Shown here: piece after piece, positions 17,584-25,554 of the stretch
How positions within the stretch are numbered: position 1 is the stretch's first letter
Layout: each line of letters starts with the position of its first letter
NCBI GenBank assembly: GCA_038136035.1
Contig: JAYPYV010000012.1
Span: 1-64,000 of the forward strand
Origin: UBA9926 sp023261215
GTDB lineage: Bacteria; Pseudomonadota; Gammaproteobacteria; Pseudomonadales; Azotimanducaceae
DNA length: 64,000 nucleotides
Direction: 5' to 3'
Notes under the pieces: generated by a model
Seen by the model: the letters and a program-made list of their open reading frames with translations, nothing else
Told to the model about the DNA's origin: nothing
Database searches by the model: none
Position numbers and translations under genes: made by a program

Positions 17584-18039
17584 ATGAGCGCTGCAACCCA
17601 GGTGAATGTTGAAACGACGTTTTTCTACGCAGACAAGCCTGCACAATCATTGGCCAGGCGCCTGCGAGACAATGGCCAAGGGAAGAGCCAAGGGAAGAGC
17701 CAAGAAAAGGCTCAGGGGAAAGAAATCAGACGGCAGCATTTGAATGGCCATGCTGTTGACTTGAGCGCTGATTTCAGTCGCCTAGCGATGCGAGCGGCAA
17801 AGCGAGTGAAGTCTTCGAAAAATAAAGAGAAAGCAACCCATCTCGTTTGTTCGCACTTAAAAAACCTTCTACTTCAGGGGCTGGCGCGCTCCCCTAAAAC
17901 TGCCACCCGAGCCATCGGTCGGCCTAGGCGCGCGGTTGTGCATCGGGTCATCTCATCCGACGCGTCCATTCATCCCGTGACTCACCAGCGGCTCAGCGTG
18001 GTCCCTAATTTAGATCCACAAATTGGCCTCCCTATCTGA
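17584..18039 (+). CDS. SOS-regulated basic hypothetical protein
   Basis: A 151-residue, strongly basic protein of unknown family. An AGGAG site 6 bases upstream supports the ATG start, and two LexA boxes directly precede it, so expression should be induced by DNA damage. Residues 31-46 are four tandem tetrapeptides of the form (G/S/A)Q(G/E)K, encoded by 12-base direct repeats. A helical, Lys/Arg-rich middle (about 65-105, including LVCSHLKNLLLQGL) follows, then a Pro/Arg-rich tail. There are no membrane helices. It does not resemble SulA, UmuD, ImuA/B or DinI as far as I can see. The basic nature suggests nucleic-acid binding, but that is inference. Confidence 0.7.
   Translation: MSAATQVNVETTFFYADKPAQSLARRLRDNGQGKSQGKSQEKAQGKEIRRQHLNGHAVDLSADFSRLAMRAAKRVKSSKNKEKATHLVCSHLKNLLLQGLARSPKTATRAIGRPRRAVVHRVISSDASIHPVTHQRLSVVPNLDPQIGLPI
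17674..17721 (+). repeat. Four imperfect 12-base tandem repeats inside the SOS gene
   Basis: Units at 17674, 17686, 17698 and 17710 follow the pattern GGCCAAGGGAAG / AGCCAAGGGAAG / AGCCAAGAAAAG / GCTCAGGGGAAA. Each unit keeps the reading frame and encodes one QGK-type tetrapeptide, so copy number could vary without a frameshift. Confidence 0.85.
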
Positions 18040-18155
18040 GAAGATACCTCTCGCGTATTTTTTGACACGCCTGGGTCGTCTTTGGGTTTGAGCTTCTCCA
18101 GAGAACCGGCGCTCATCGTGACCTGTATTTGAGAGCAAGCAATGAACCCCATTGT

Positions 18156-18255
18156 NNNNNNNNNNNNNNNNNNNNNNNNNNNNNNNNNNNNNNNNNNNNN
18201 NNNNNNNNNNNNNNNNNNNNNNNNNNNNNNNNNNNNNNNNNNNNNNNNNNNNNNN
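18156..18255. other. Assembly gap (100 N) in the spacer before the flavoprotein gene
   Basis: A run of exactly 100 N, the conventional placeholder for a gap of unknown size. Between the SOS gene stop (18039) and the next start (18333) only about 190 real bases are visible and no gene is recognisable in them. An additional SOS-operon gene could be hidden here. Confidence 0.95.
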
Positions 18256-18332
18256 GTAACGCCGCATCGCTTGCTTCAAAAGCGGCTCTGCTATGATCGT
18301 CGCTAATTTCTTTCACAGCATGGATATCGGAA

Positions 18333-19442
18333 ATGGATTCCGTGGAGACCATAGTCATCGGGGGCGGCGCCGTGGGATTGGCCATCGGGCGGCAGTTGGC
18401 TCGTCATGGAGATTGTCTCGTTCTCGAAGCCGAAACCCAGTTTGGTCAGGGCATTAGCAGTCGGAACAGCGAAGTCATCCATGCAGGCATTTACTATCCA
18501 AGTGATTCGTTAAAAGCAAAGCTTTGCGTTCGAGGCAAAGCACTCCTTTATGCGTACTGCGAAGCCAGAGGCGTTCCCCATCGTCAGTGTGGCAAATTGA
18601 TTGTCGCCACAAATACCGAAGAGGAGCCTGAACTCTCTAGCCTCGTACTGAAAGCTGAGCATAATGGTGTGGAGGATCTGGTTTGGCTCTCAGAACGTGA
18701 GACGAAAACGCTAGAGCCCCAACTACGGGCAACCGCTGCGCTGCTTAGTCCGTCAACCGGGATCGTTTCTGCGCACGAGTACATGCTGTCGATGGTGGCT
18801 GATCTTGAAGGGAGCGGGGGGCTGCTGAGCGTTGGAAGTCGGGTCACCAGCGCGCAAAAATCTGAAGGCGGTTACCGCCTTCAGATTACGACGTTGGACG
18901 ACGAGCGATTCGAGGTGGGTGCTCGCCTCGTCATCAACGCCGCTGGGCTGAGCAGTCAGGCAGTGGCCGCTTCACTTCAAGACTTCCCGTTGGACCGCAT
19001 CCCCGAGCGCTATCTTTGCCGAGGCCATTACTTTAGCCTTCAGGGGCCGCAACCTTTTTCTAGGTTGATCTATCCCGTGCCGCCAGCCAGTGGGGCAGGG
19101 TTGGGTATTCACGCAACAGTCGATTTGGCGGGTCAAGTGAAATTTGGCCCGGATGTGCAGTATGTGGAGGTTGAGAGTTACGAAATTGATGCCGGTCTGG
19201 AGCACGCGTTCTTTGAGTCGATCTCACGCTACTTTCCCGGTATTCATCGAGACGCCTTAGTCCCTGCTTACGCTGGGATTCGTCCAAAGACCCAAGCGCC
19301 GGGACAAGCGCCAACAGACTTTGAGATCAGGCACGAAGACGCGCTGGGCTTCGAAGGTTGGGTGAATTTGTTTGGCATTGAATCGCCAGGGCTGACCTCG
19401 TCTCTGGCGATCGCTGAATACGTTGAGGGGCTGCTTTATTGA
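18333..19442 (+). CDS. FAD-dependent oxidoreductase, L-2-hydroxyglutarate dehydrogenase family
   Basis: A DAO-fold flavoprotein of 369 residues. The N-terminal dinucleotide motif is VIGGGAVGLAIGRQLA, followed by SSRNSEVIHAGIYYP, which is the hallmark of the L-2-hydroxyglutarate dehydrogenase/oxidase (LhgO/L2HGDH) group. GLSSQAVA and the C-terminal FGIESPGLTSSLAIAEYV are FAD-contacting segments. Such enzymes oxidise L-2-hydroxyglutarate to 2-oxoglutarate, passing electrons to oxygen or quinone. Other 2-hydroxyacids or glycerol-3-phosphate-like substrates are possible. It stands alone, just after a scaffold gap. Confidence 0.85.
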   Translation: MDSVETIVIGGGAVGLAIGRQLARHGDCLVLEAETQFGQGISSRNSEVIHAGIYYPSDSLKAKLCVRGKALLYAYCEARGVPHRQCGKLIVATNTEEEPELSSLVLKAEHNGVEDLVWLSERETKTLEPQLRATAALLSPSTGIVSAHEYMLSMVADLEGSGGLLSVGSRVTSAQKSEGGYRLQITTLDDERFEVGARLVINAAGLSSQAVAASLQDFPLDRIPERYLCRGHYFSLQGPQPFSRLIYPVPPASGAGLGIHATVDLAGQVKFGPDVQYVEVESYEIDAGLEHAFFESISRYFPGIHRDALVPAYAGIRPKTQAPGQAPTDFEIRHEDALGFEGWVNLFGIESPGLTSSLAIAEYVEGLLY

Positions 19443-19930
19443 TTGTGCGCTCAGCAATGATTGATGGGTTCGTAACGTGTTAGGCGTGCCAGGAATGCTT
19501 CGCTCAGAAAAAGCTGACCCCGGTGCCCGCATCCCTTGCTCGGCTCGCTCCGCAAACGAGTGCAGTCAAACGGCTGTTTAGCATACGTTGTTGGGCGCTT
19601 GAGACCCCGAGCTTCCACCTGCGTCAGTGCAGGTTTTGCACTTTCCTAACAATGCAGAGTCCCGAGTTGTCATTCACCTGAACTGGACGGCGACTGTCGG
19701 AGCTGCGCGGTTCTCTGTTTTTTTTATGACGTACGCAAACCGCTTTTTCCAACGTTTGGCTTCAGAGCGGTGGGTGCGCGTTCCTAATATTGCTTCAGTC
19801 CAGGGCTTCGATTCGCCCCGCAACCTAGTGCCTTGTGAGCGAGGCGCGCTGTTCCTCTCCATCTACTCAACTGGTATGGTTCTCCCCATAGTTAACACCG
19901 AATATTTATGCACTCGAGGTCCATCATTTA
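19443..19930. other. 488-base spacer without a supportable gene
   Basis: Between the flavoprotein gene and the CDF exporter. An open frame of about 110 codons exists on the plus strand (19627-19956) but has no credible start signal, overlaps the CDF start and looks non-coding. A short inverted repeat GTGCA-ggttt-TGCAC (about 19627-19641) is the only local structure noted. The promoter of the CDF-aldolase-meh-mct operon should lie here. Confidence 0.5.
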
Positions 19931-20857
19931 GTGCACGCGCACCCTCATCATCATGACCACGCACCGCCCGCGTTAGGTGCTTTGAACAAAGCCTTCGGAA
20001 TTGCGATATCGGCCAACCTCGCCTTCACCATCATTGAATTTGTGGTGTCGTATTTCGCAAATTCGGTCAGCTTATTCGCCGATGCCACGCACAATCTGAG
20101 CGATATTCTCGCGCTGTTTCTTGCGTGGGGTGCCTCTTACCTCGCAATGAAACCTGGAAATCTCCAATTTAGTTATGGATACGGTAAATCCAGCATCTTC
20201 GCAGCGATGGTAAATGCGCTCGTTCTGGTGGTCATGGCAGTTTTTATTGGCGTTGAAGCCTTTGAGCGCATCTTCAATCCGTCAGAGAGCCACGCAGAAG
20301 TGGTCGTCATCGCGGCGCTATGCGGTGTGTTCGTCAATGGGGCAACCGCGTGGCTTTTTCTGAAAGAGAGTCACCGTGACCTGAATGTGCGGGCTGCATT
20401 TCTTCATCTCGCTGTGGATGCCTTGCTATCCTTCGGCGTCGTTGCTGCTGGCCTCATCATGATTTATGCCGGCATGAGTTGGCCTGATCCTGTCATGGGG
20501 ATGATCATCGCAGCGGTCATCGTAGGTATGACCTGGCGCCTGTTGATCGATGCGTTTCAACTTATGATGGACGCAGTTCCGCGTGAGATCGACCTGAGTG
20601 AGGTACAGCGTGCATTGTCGCAAGTGCCTGGTGTTGAAGCAGTCCACGACCTGCACGTTTGGGCCTTGTCGACCCGAGAAAATTGCCTTACTGCGCATCT
20701 CGTCATGCCAAAGGAAACGTTACTTGACGAACCCGATGGCTACCGAAGAGTCAGTGAGGCGCTGAAGTCCCAGTTTTCGATCTCTCACGTCACGCTTCAA
20801 ATCGAGCGTTCCACGGATTGCGCAACCCAAGATTGCGAGCAACTAGATCATGTCTAA
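19931..20857 (+). CDS. Cation diffusion facilitator family metal exporter
   Basis: A proton-coupled divalent cation exporter (Zn, Co, Cd or Mn) of 308 residues starting with GTG. A His-rich N-terminus (HAHPHHHDH) precedes six membrane helices. Helix II carries FADATHNLSDILALF and helix V HLAVDALLSFG, which provide the transport-site His/Asp residues, and the C-terminal cytoplasmic domain (from about 205) has DLHVWALS. The metal is probably Zn by similarity to CzcD/ZitB. The 3' end overlaps the PLP aldolase gene by 8 bases. Confidence 0.9.
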   Translation: MHAHPHHHDHAPPALGALNKAFGIAISANLAFTIIEFVVSYFANSVSLFADATHNLSDILALFLAWGASYLAMKPGNLQFSYGYGKSSIFAAMVNALVLVVMAVFIGVEAFERIFNPSESHAEVVVIAALCGVFVNGATAWLFLKESHRDLNVRAAFLHLAVDALLSFGVVAAGLIMIYAGMSWPDPVMGMIIAAVIVGMTWRLLIDAFQLMMDAVPREIDLSEVQRALSQVPGVEAVHDLHVWALSTRENCLTAHLVMPKETLLDEPDGYRRVSEALKSQFSISHVTLQIERSTDCATQDCEQLDHV

Positions 20858-22031
20858 TGCCAATTTGAATGAGTTTCTCCTTGGAGAATTGTCCTCTAGG
20901 GCGATCGAAAAGATCGTGCTAAACGAACCTAGCGATGTGACCCAACTGCCGACGCCAGCACTGCTGTTGGACATTGATCAATTGGCGATTAACCAAAAGT
21001 TGATGGTAGAGGCGGCGAGCGCATCGGGTTTAAGTTTGAGAAGCCATGCCAAGATGCACAAGTGTCCAGAAGTTGCAAAATTTCAACTCGCGCACGGCAG
21101 CTCTGGAATTTGCTGTGCCAAAGTCAGCGAAGCCCACATCATGCAACATGCGGGTGTGTTGGATATTTTAATCACGTCCCCTGTTCAACACCCTTCGAGC
21201 TTGGACCATGTGGTTCATCTCGCTAGAACCAACCCAGAACTGAAGATCGTCCTTGACAGTGAGGAGGGCGCTCGAAAGCTCAACCAGCGATTGGTCGATC
21301 AATCGCTCAGCATGACCATCTTGATTGACATTGATCCTGGATTGGGCCGTACCGGTATTTCTGCTGATGACCGACTGCTGAGCCTCTTTGAATACATTGA
21401 GAATCAATGTGACCAACTTCGATTTGGCGGTCTTCAGGTCTATGCGGGACACTGCATGCATATCGTTGACTATGAAAACCGGGTAGCCAAGTACCAAAGG
21501 GCGATGGCGCACGGTGAGCGCGCGAAATCTTTGTTAGATGAGCGGGGGGTTCCTGTGCCTGTTGTCTCGGGCGGGGGTACCGGCTCGTACGATGTAGAAC
21601 AACGCATCGGGCTTCTAACAGAGCTTCAAGCAGGCTCTTACGCCTTTATGGATATCGAATATCGAGATATCGAGTCCGCGACGAGCGCCACGTTTAACAC
21701 GTTTGGCATTGCCCTGTCGCTTCTGGTCACCGCGATCAGTCAACCTTCTTCTCGGTCATTTACGGTCGACGCCGGCTTCAAATCGTTGGCGTCTGACAAA
21801 ATGGTTCCAGAATTCATCAACCTTGAGGGTGTTCGCTATCATTGGGGCGGGGACGAGCATGGAATTGTCGCGCTTGAAAACCCCTCACACACAGTGAAAC
21901 TCGGAGATACGCTGCGCCTTGTGACACCGCATTGCGACCCCACGGTGAATCTGCATGATTATTATTTTGTAATGCAAGCGGGGAAGGTCGAAGAATTGTG
22001 GCCAATCAGCGCAAGAGGGTGCAGTCGATGA
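20850..22031 (+). CDS. Fold-type III PLP aldolase (D-threonine / 3-hydroxyaspartate aldolase family, DSD1-like)
   Basis: A 393-residue protein with an alanine-racemase-like N-terminal barrel and a C-terminal metal-binding domain. LRSHAKMHKCPEVAKFQ near residue 63 carries the PLP lysine; VSGGGTGSYD binds the cofactor phosphate; HCDPTVNLHDYYF at the end supplies the divalent-metal ligands (His and Cys). Family members cleave D-threonine to glycine and acetaldehyde, D-3-hydroxyaspartate to glycine and glyoxylate, or dehydrate D-serine. Its stop overlaps the meh start (ATGA), and those downstream enzymes belong to glyoxylate/propionyl-CoA metabolism, which favours a glyoxylate-linked aldolase, though this is inference. 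Confidence 0.85.
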   Translation: MSNANLNEFLLGELSSRAIEKIVLNEPSDVTQLPTPALLLDIDQLAINQKLMVEAASASGLSLRSHAKMHKCPEVAKFQLAHGSSGICCAKVSEAHIMQHAGVLDILITSPVQHPSSLDHVVHLARTNPELKIVLDSEEGARKLNQRLVDQSLSMTILIDIDPGLGRTGISADDRLLSLFEYIENQCDQLRFGGLQVYAGHCMHIVDYENRVAKYQRAMAHGERAKSLLDERGVPVPVVSGGGTGSYDVEQRIGLLTELQAGSYAFMDIEYRDIESATSATFNTFGIALSLLVTAISQPSSRSFTVDAGFKSLASDKMVPEFINLEGVRYHWGGDEHGIVALENPSHTVKLGDTLRLVTPHCDPTVNLHDYYFVMQAGKVEELWPISARGCSR

Positions 22032-23074
22032 ACACACCACCTTTTTTTGAAGATTTCTATCATGGACAAGATTTGTCCCACGTGCCTGCGGTAACGATCA
22101 CTGAAGGGATGACAGCCGCCTACCAAGCCATGTTTGGTGACCGTAGCCGCGTTTTTTTGGATCAACGGCTAAGCCATCTTTATTCCGGCCGTCGAGAGAT
22201 GATGGTGCATCCGCTGTTGGTCGGTCACGTTGCTATCGGCCAATCGACCATTCCTTCTCAGAGAGTTCTGGGCAATTTGTTTTACGAGGGTTTAGTCCTC
22301 AAGCGGCCTGTTCATGTGGGCGATACCTTGATCACGTCCACGCGAGTCGTCGGTCTCAAGCAAAACAAACCCAAAGAAGGTCGGGCGGCCACCGGGATGG
22401 TCGTACTCGCAATTAGCGTTGCAAACCAGGACGGTGCGCCCGTTCTGGATTTTTGGCGATGCCCTATGATCCCTTGTTCAGACCCAGAGGCGGTCACCGG
22501 CCACGACGATGATTTGGCCGCAAGCGTGAATGAAGTGTCTATCGATGAAATCCGCTCGATTGCCACCTATTGGGATCAACCGCATTTCGCCAACCTTGCA
22601 CGTTACGACGCGGTTCACATCGGAACCGACCAAGCCCTGGTGATTGAACCCAAAGACACCGTCACCTCGGCGCCAGAATTGGTACGCCTGACCCTGAACA
22701 TGGCCATGACTCACACCGATGCTTCCAGGAGCATCTATGGCAAGCGCTTGGTTTATGGCGGTCACACGATATCGATTGCCGGCAGCCAATTGGCAAGAGG
22801 CGTGCCCAATCTCGTTACGATCCTCTCTTGGGTCAAGTGTGACCACGTGGGGCCTGTTTTCGAGGAAGATTTGTTGTCTAGTCAGGTCCGATGTCTTGAG
22901 ACGCAACCACTCGTTCATGGATCATTGGTGAAGTTGCATTTAGAAACCTTTGCAGAGCGAGGCCCAGAGGCGCCAACATCCGCGAATGATGGCAAAGTAT
23001 TAGATTGGATATTTTGGGCCTATCTAGCCTCAGCACCCATCCCCAACCGCGAACCTGAGGTCAACGACGCATGA
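22028..23074 (+). CDS. meh: Mesaconyl-C4-CoA hydratase-like MaoC protein
   Basis: A 348-residue tandem-hotdog (MaoC-type) enoyl-CoA hydratase. The N-terminal part (FFEDFYHGQDL, ITEGMTAAYQAMFG, HPLLVGHVAIGQS, GNLFYEGLVLKRPVHVGDTL, VVGLKQNK) follows the mesaconyl-C4-CoA hydratase pattern, and the second half has THTDASRSIYGKRLVYGGHT. Meh hydrates mesaconyl-C4-CoA to (S)-citramalyl-CoA in the 3-hydroxypropionate bi-cycle. The ATG at 22028 is chosen because it overlaps the aldolase stop (ATGA); an in-frame start 30 bases upstream is less likely. The mct gene follows with an ATGA overlap, which strongly supports this function. Confidence 0.87.
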   Translation: MNTPPFFEDFYHGQDLSHVPAVTITEGMTAAYQAMFGDRSRVFLDQRLSHLYSGRREMMVHPLLVGHVAIGQSTIPSQRVLGNLFYEGLVLKRPVHVGDTLITSTRVVGLKQNKPKEGRAATGMVVLAISVANQDGAPVLDFWRCPMIPCSDPEAVTGHDDDLAASVNEVSIDEIRSIATYWDQPHFANLARYDAVHIGTDQALVIEPKDTVTSAPELVRLTLNMAMTHTDASRSIYGKRLVYGGHTISIAGSQLARGVPNLVTILSWVKCDHVGPVFEEDLLSSQVRCLETQPLVHGSLVKLHLETFAERGPEAPTSANDGKVLDWIFWAYLASAPIPNREPEVNDA

Positions 23075-24306
23075 TCAGGTCTGAAACCGGCATCCTATCT
23101 GGGCTGCGGGTTGTTGAAGGCAGCGCTTTCGTCGCCGCGCCTCTGGGCGGGATGACACTGGCGCAACTGGGCGCCGATGTCATTCGTTTTGATCCGCTGG
23201 GTGGCGGTTTGGACTATAAACGTTGGCCGATCACCGAAACCGGTGCCAGCCTTTTTTGGGATGGCTTGAATAAGGGCAAGCGCTCGATACAGATCGACAT
23301 TCGCCAGCCTAAAGCGCAAGAAATACTGACGGAGTTGATCACCCAGCCGGGGGACGACCGGGGATTGTTCTTAACGAATTTCCCCGCCGCAGGATGGCTG
23401 GCCTACGAACAATTAGTGTTGCGCCGGCAAGACCTTATTTACGTGAACGTGTTGGGCGATCGACGTGGCGGTTCGGCCGTCGACTACACGGTTAATTGTG
23501 CCGTTGGATTCGCTGATGCGACCGGGCACCCATCATCAGCTGACCCTGTCAACGCATTGCTACCTGCCTGGGACAACATTACAGGCCAGATGGCCGCAAC
23601 TGCCCTGCTTGCTGCCGAGCGATATCGGAGTCGATCGCGCGAGGGGCAGTACGTCGCGCTCGCCTTGAAAGATGTGGCGATGGCGACGGCGGGTCATTTG
23701 GGCAATCTCGCTGAAGTTGAGATCAACAATGCAGACCGGGCGAAGACGGGGAACTACCTTTTCGGGGCCTTTGGCAAAGACTTTCTCACCCGAGATGGTA
23801 GGCGCTTGATGATCGTTGGACTGACACCTAAGCAATGGCGAGGCCTCATGCAAGCCACCCAGTCCCAAGAAGCCATGACTCAACTTGCGAATAGGTTGTC
23901 ACTCAACTTCGATGATGAAGGGGCTCGGTTCAAGGCGCGAGAGGACATTTATCGAGTTCTTGAGCCCTGGTTCAGTTCGCGTAATTATGCAGACATTGCT
24001 CCACAACTCGATCAAGCCGGTGTTTGCTATGGGCCCTACCGAACGTTTCGAGGCCTCGTGGAAGAGGATCCAGATTGTTCCGAGCTAAACCCGCTATTTG
24101 AACGTGTGCATCATCCCAGTACGGGAACCTATCTCACACCCTCGAGTCCAATAAGGTTCGGCGCAGGGGGTAACCTAGGCGCTCTCAGTGCACCCCGACT
24201 CGGTCAGCACACGGATCAGATTCTAGCGGAGGAACTCGGCTTCTCGTCAGGCCAAATCGGGAAGTTGCATGATGAAGGCGTTGTGCGGCAGGCCAAGGAG
24301 GACTGA
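23071..24306 (+). CDS. mct: Mesaconyl-CoA C1-C4 CoA transferase
   Basis: A class III (CaiB/BaiF) CoA transferase of 411 residues that moves CoA intramolecularly from C1 to C4 of mesaconate. GLRVVEGSAFVAAPLGGMTL, GADVIRFDPLGGGLDYKRWP, LNKGKRSI, VDYTVN, LPAWDNITGQM (with the catalytic-type Asp) and KTGNYLFGAFGKDF agree closely, from memory, with the Chloroflexus aurantiacus Mct sequence. Together with Meh it turns the product of glyoxylate plus propionyl-CoA condensation towards pyruvate plus acetyl-CoA. The malyl-CoA/methylmalyl-CoA lyase and dehydratase (mcl, mch) are not in the window. Confidence 0.92.
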   Translation: MIRSETGILSGLRVVEGSAFVAAPLGGMTLAQLGADVIRFDPLGGGLDYKRWPITETGASLFWDGLNKGKRSIQIDIRQPKAQEILTELITQPGDDRGLFLTNFPAAGWLAYEQLVLRRQDLIYVNVLGDRRGGSAVDYTVNCAVGFADATGHPSSADPVNALLPAWDNITGQMAATALLAAERYRSRSREGQYVALALKDVAMATAGHLGNLAEVEINNADRAKTGNYLFGAFGKDFLTRDGRRLMIVGLTPKQWRGLMQATQSQEAMTQLANRLSLNFDDEGARFKAREDIYRVLEPWFSSRNYADIAPQLDQAGVCYGPYRTFRGLVEEDPDCSELNPLFERVHHPSTGTYLTPSSPIRFGAGGNLGALSAPRLGQHTDQILAEELGFSSGQIGKLHDEGVVRQAKED

Positions 24307-24509
24307 TTTGAATAGCGTGGAGCCATCAAAAAGGATCATCGCACCCTGCAAGATAGAACTTTGGGGGCTGGTTCGAGTCCAGCGTGGCCGAGGGATGAGA
24401 CGCAAAACCAGAGCTTTTCAACTATCGATGCATTTCGCGTCCAGAGCCTTTTTTGGGGCACTTAGTATTCGGGCTGCGCGGGTTTCGCCTGCCTCAAAAG
24501 GGTGGACTT

Positions 24510-25130
24510 ATGATTGAGTATCTCGTGGCCGGCGGCGGGCTGATGGTGCCAATCGTTTTATGTTCCGTCATCGCAGCAGGTATATCTTTGGAACGGCTAT
24601 GGAGCCTCAGACGGCAGGAGGTTCGACCACACAGGGCGTTGCTTGAATTGCAGGAGCGAATCGATAGGGAGGCTCTTCCTGATGAATGGCTTAAGGAGCT
24701 CAGAGTCAAATCGCCCTTAGAGCGCGTCGCAAGTCAGGTCCTAGTGGCGCGCGATAGTGGCAGGGAAACCATGCGCCATTCGCTCACAGCGGAAATTGCG
24801 CAGATCGCTCATGAACTCGAACGCTATTTGTCCACGCTGGGGTCAATGGCCGCAATCACGCCGCTTCTGGGGCTGCTGGGAACGGTTATCGGCATGATCA
24901 AAGTGTTCAGTGCCATTCAATCCGTAGGGGTTGGCGAAGCTGCAACCCTCGCAGGGGGAATATCTGAAGCGCTAATCACCACGGCTGCAGGCTTAAGCGT
25001 GGCGATACCGGCCTTGTTTATGCATCGTTTTTTGTCGCGTCGCGTGGACGATCTCTTGATCGATATCGAGAACGATATGATGTTGCTCATTGAACGCTGT
25101 GTTACTCGCGCTTCGAGAGGCGTCGAGTAA
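24510..25130 (+). CDS. exbB: ExbB/TolQ-family proton channel
   Basis: Inner-membrane subunit that, with ExbD, converts the proton gradient into mechanical energy for TonB-dependent uptake. The ATG at 24510 gives a 206-residue protein beginning MIEYLVAGGGLMVPIVLCSV; the frame extends 19 codons upstream without family similarity. Three helices are visible: about 5-28, and the paired ITPLLGLLGTVIGMIKVF and ALITTAAGLSVAIPALF that form the channel. It is followed 4 bases later by exbD. No tonB is in the window. The placement just before msbA/lpxK is common in gammaproteobacteria. Confidence 0.93.
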   Translation: MIEYLVAGGGLMVPIVLCSVIAAGISLERLWSLRRQEVRPHRALLELQERIDREALPDEWLKELRVKSPLERVASQVLVARDSGRETMRHSLTAEIAQIAHELERYLSTLGSMAAITPLLGLLGTVIGMIKVFSAIQSVGVGEAATLAGGISEALITTAAGLSVAIPALFMHRFLSRRVDDLLIDIENDMMLLIERCVTRASRGVE

Positions 25131-25134
25131 TACC

Positions 25135-25554
25135 ATGCACAGAGCCCGGCGCAGGCCACCAGAGGCCGAAATCAATCTCACACCCTTAATCGATGTGGTG
25201 TTCTTGCTGCTCATTTTTTTTATGATTTCAACGCAATTCAAATCAGCAGCTGAACTCGAGCTAGAGTTACCCAATAGCGACCTGACTCAAGTATCGAGCT
25301 CAACGGAAGCCTTGCGCGTCGTCGTCACGAAAAATGGTCAGCTCGCCCTTGAAGATCGTCGTCTCGACAATAGCGCTGAATCTTTGAGACGCGCGCTTAG
25401 TCAATATCCGAATGCGCAAGATCGCGGCATCGTGCTGGAGGCGGATGCTAGAGCCACGCATCAGTCGGTGGTTGACGTGTTAAGCGTATTCTCGGCGTTA
25501 AATATCACCCGGGTTGCGATTGCATCCAGACCAGGATCTGAAGATGAGCGCTAG
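25135..25554 (+). CDS. exbD: ExbD/TolR-family biopolymer transport protein
   Basis: Partner of ExbB. The ATG at 25135 gives 139 residues: a short basic cytoplasmic tail (RARRRPPEAEINLTPLID), one membrane helix containing the essential aspartate (LIDVVFLLLIFFMIST), and a periplasmic domain. The start 45 bases upstream would add unrelated residues overlapping exbB, so the later ATG is preferred. The end overlaps the msbA-lpxK start by 11 bases. Confidence 0.93.
   Translation: MHRARRRPPEAEINLTPLIDVVFLLLIFFMISTQFKSAAELELELPNSDLTQVSSSTEALRVVVTKNGQLALEDRRLDNSAESLRRALSQYPNAQDRGIVLEADARATHQSVVDVLSVFSALNITRVAIASRPGSEDER

Noticed and set aside
19627..19956. 109-codon plus-strand frame before the CDF exporter
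   Set aside because: No family similarity, no ribosome binding site, and it overlaps the well-supported GTG start of the exporter.
24303..24390. Complete tRNA gene between mct and exbB
   Set aside because: Only the T-arm folds; the bases where an anticodon arm should be (about 24345-24361) do not pair, and no 5' acceptor strand matches GTGGCCG.
25514..25543. Earlier start for the MsbA-LpxK protein
   Set aside because: The extra 10 residues lie wholly inside exbD and are not MsbA-like; the ATG at 25544 gives the usual N-terminus.
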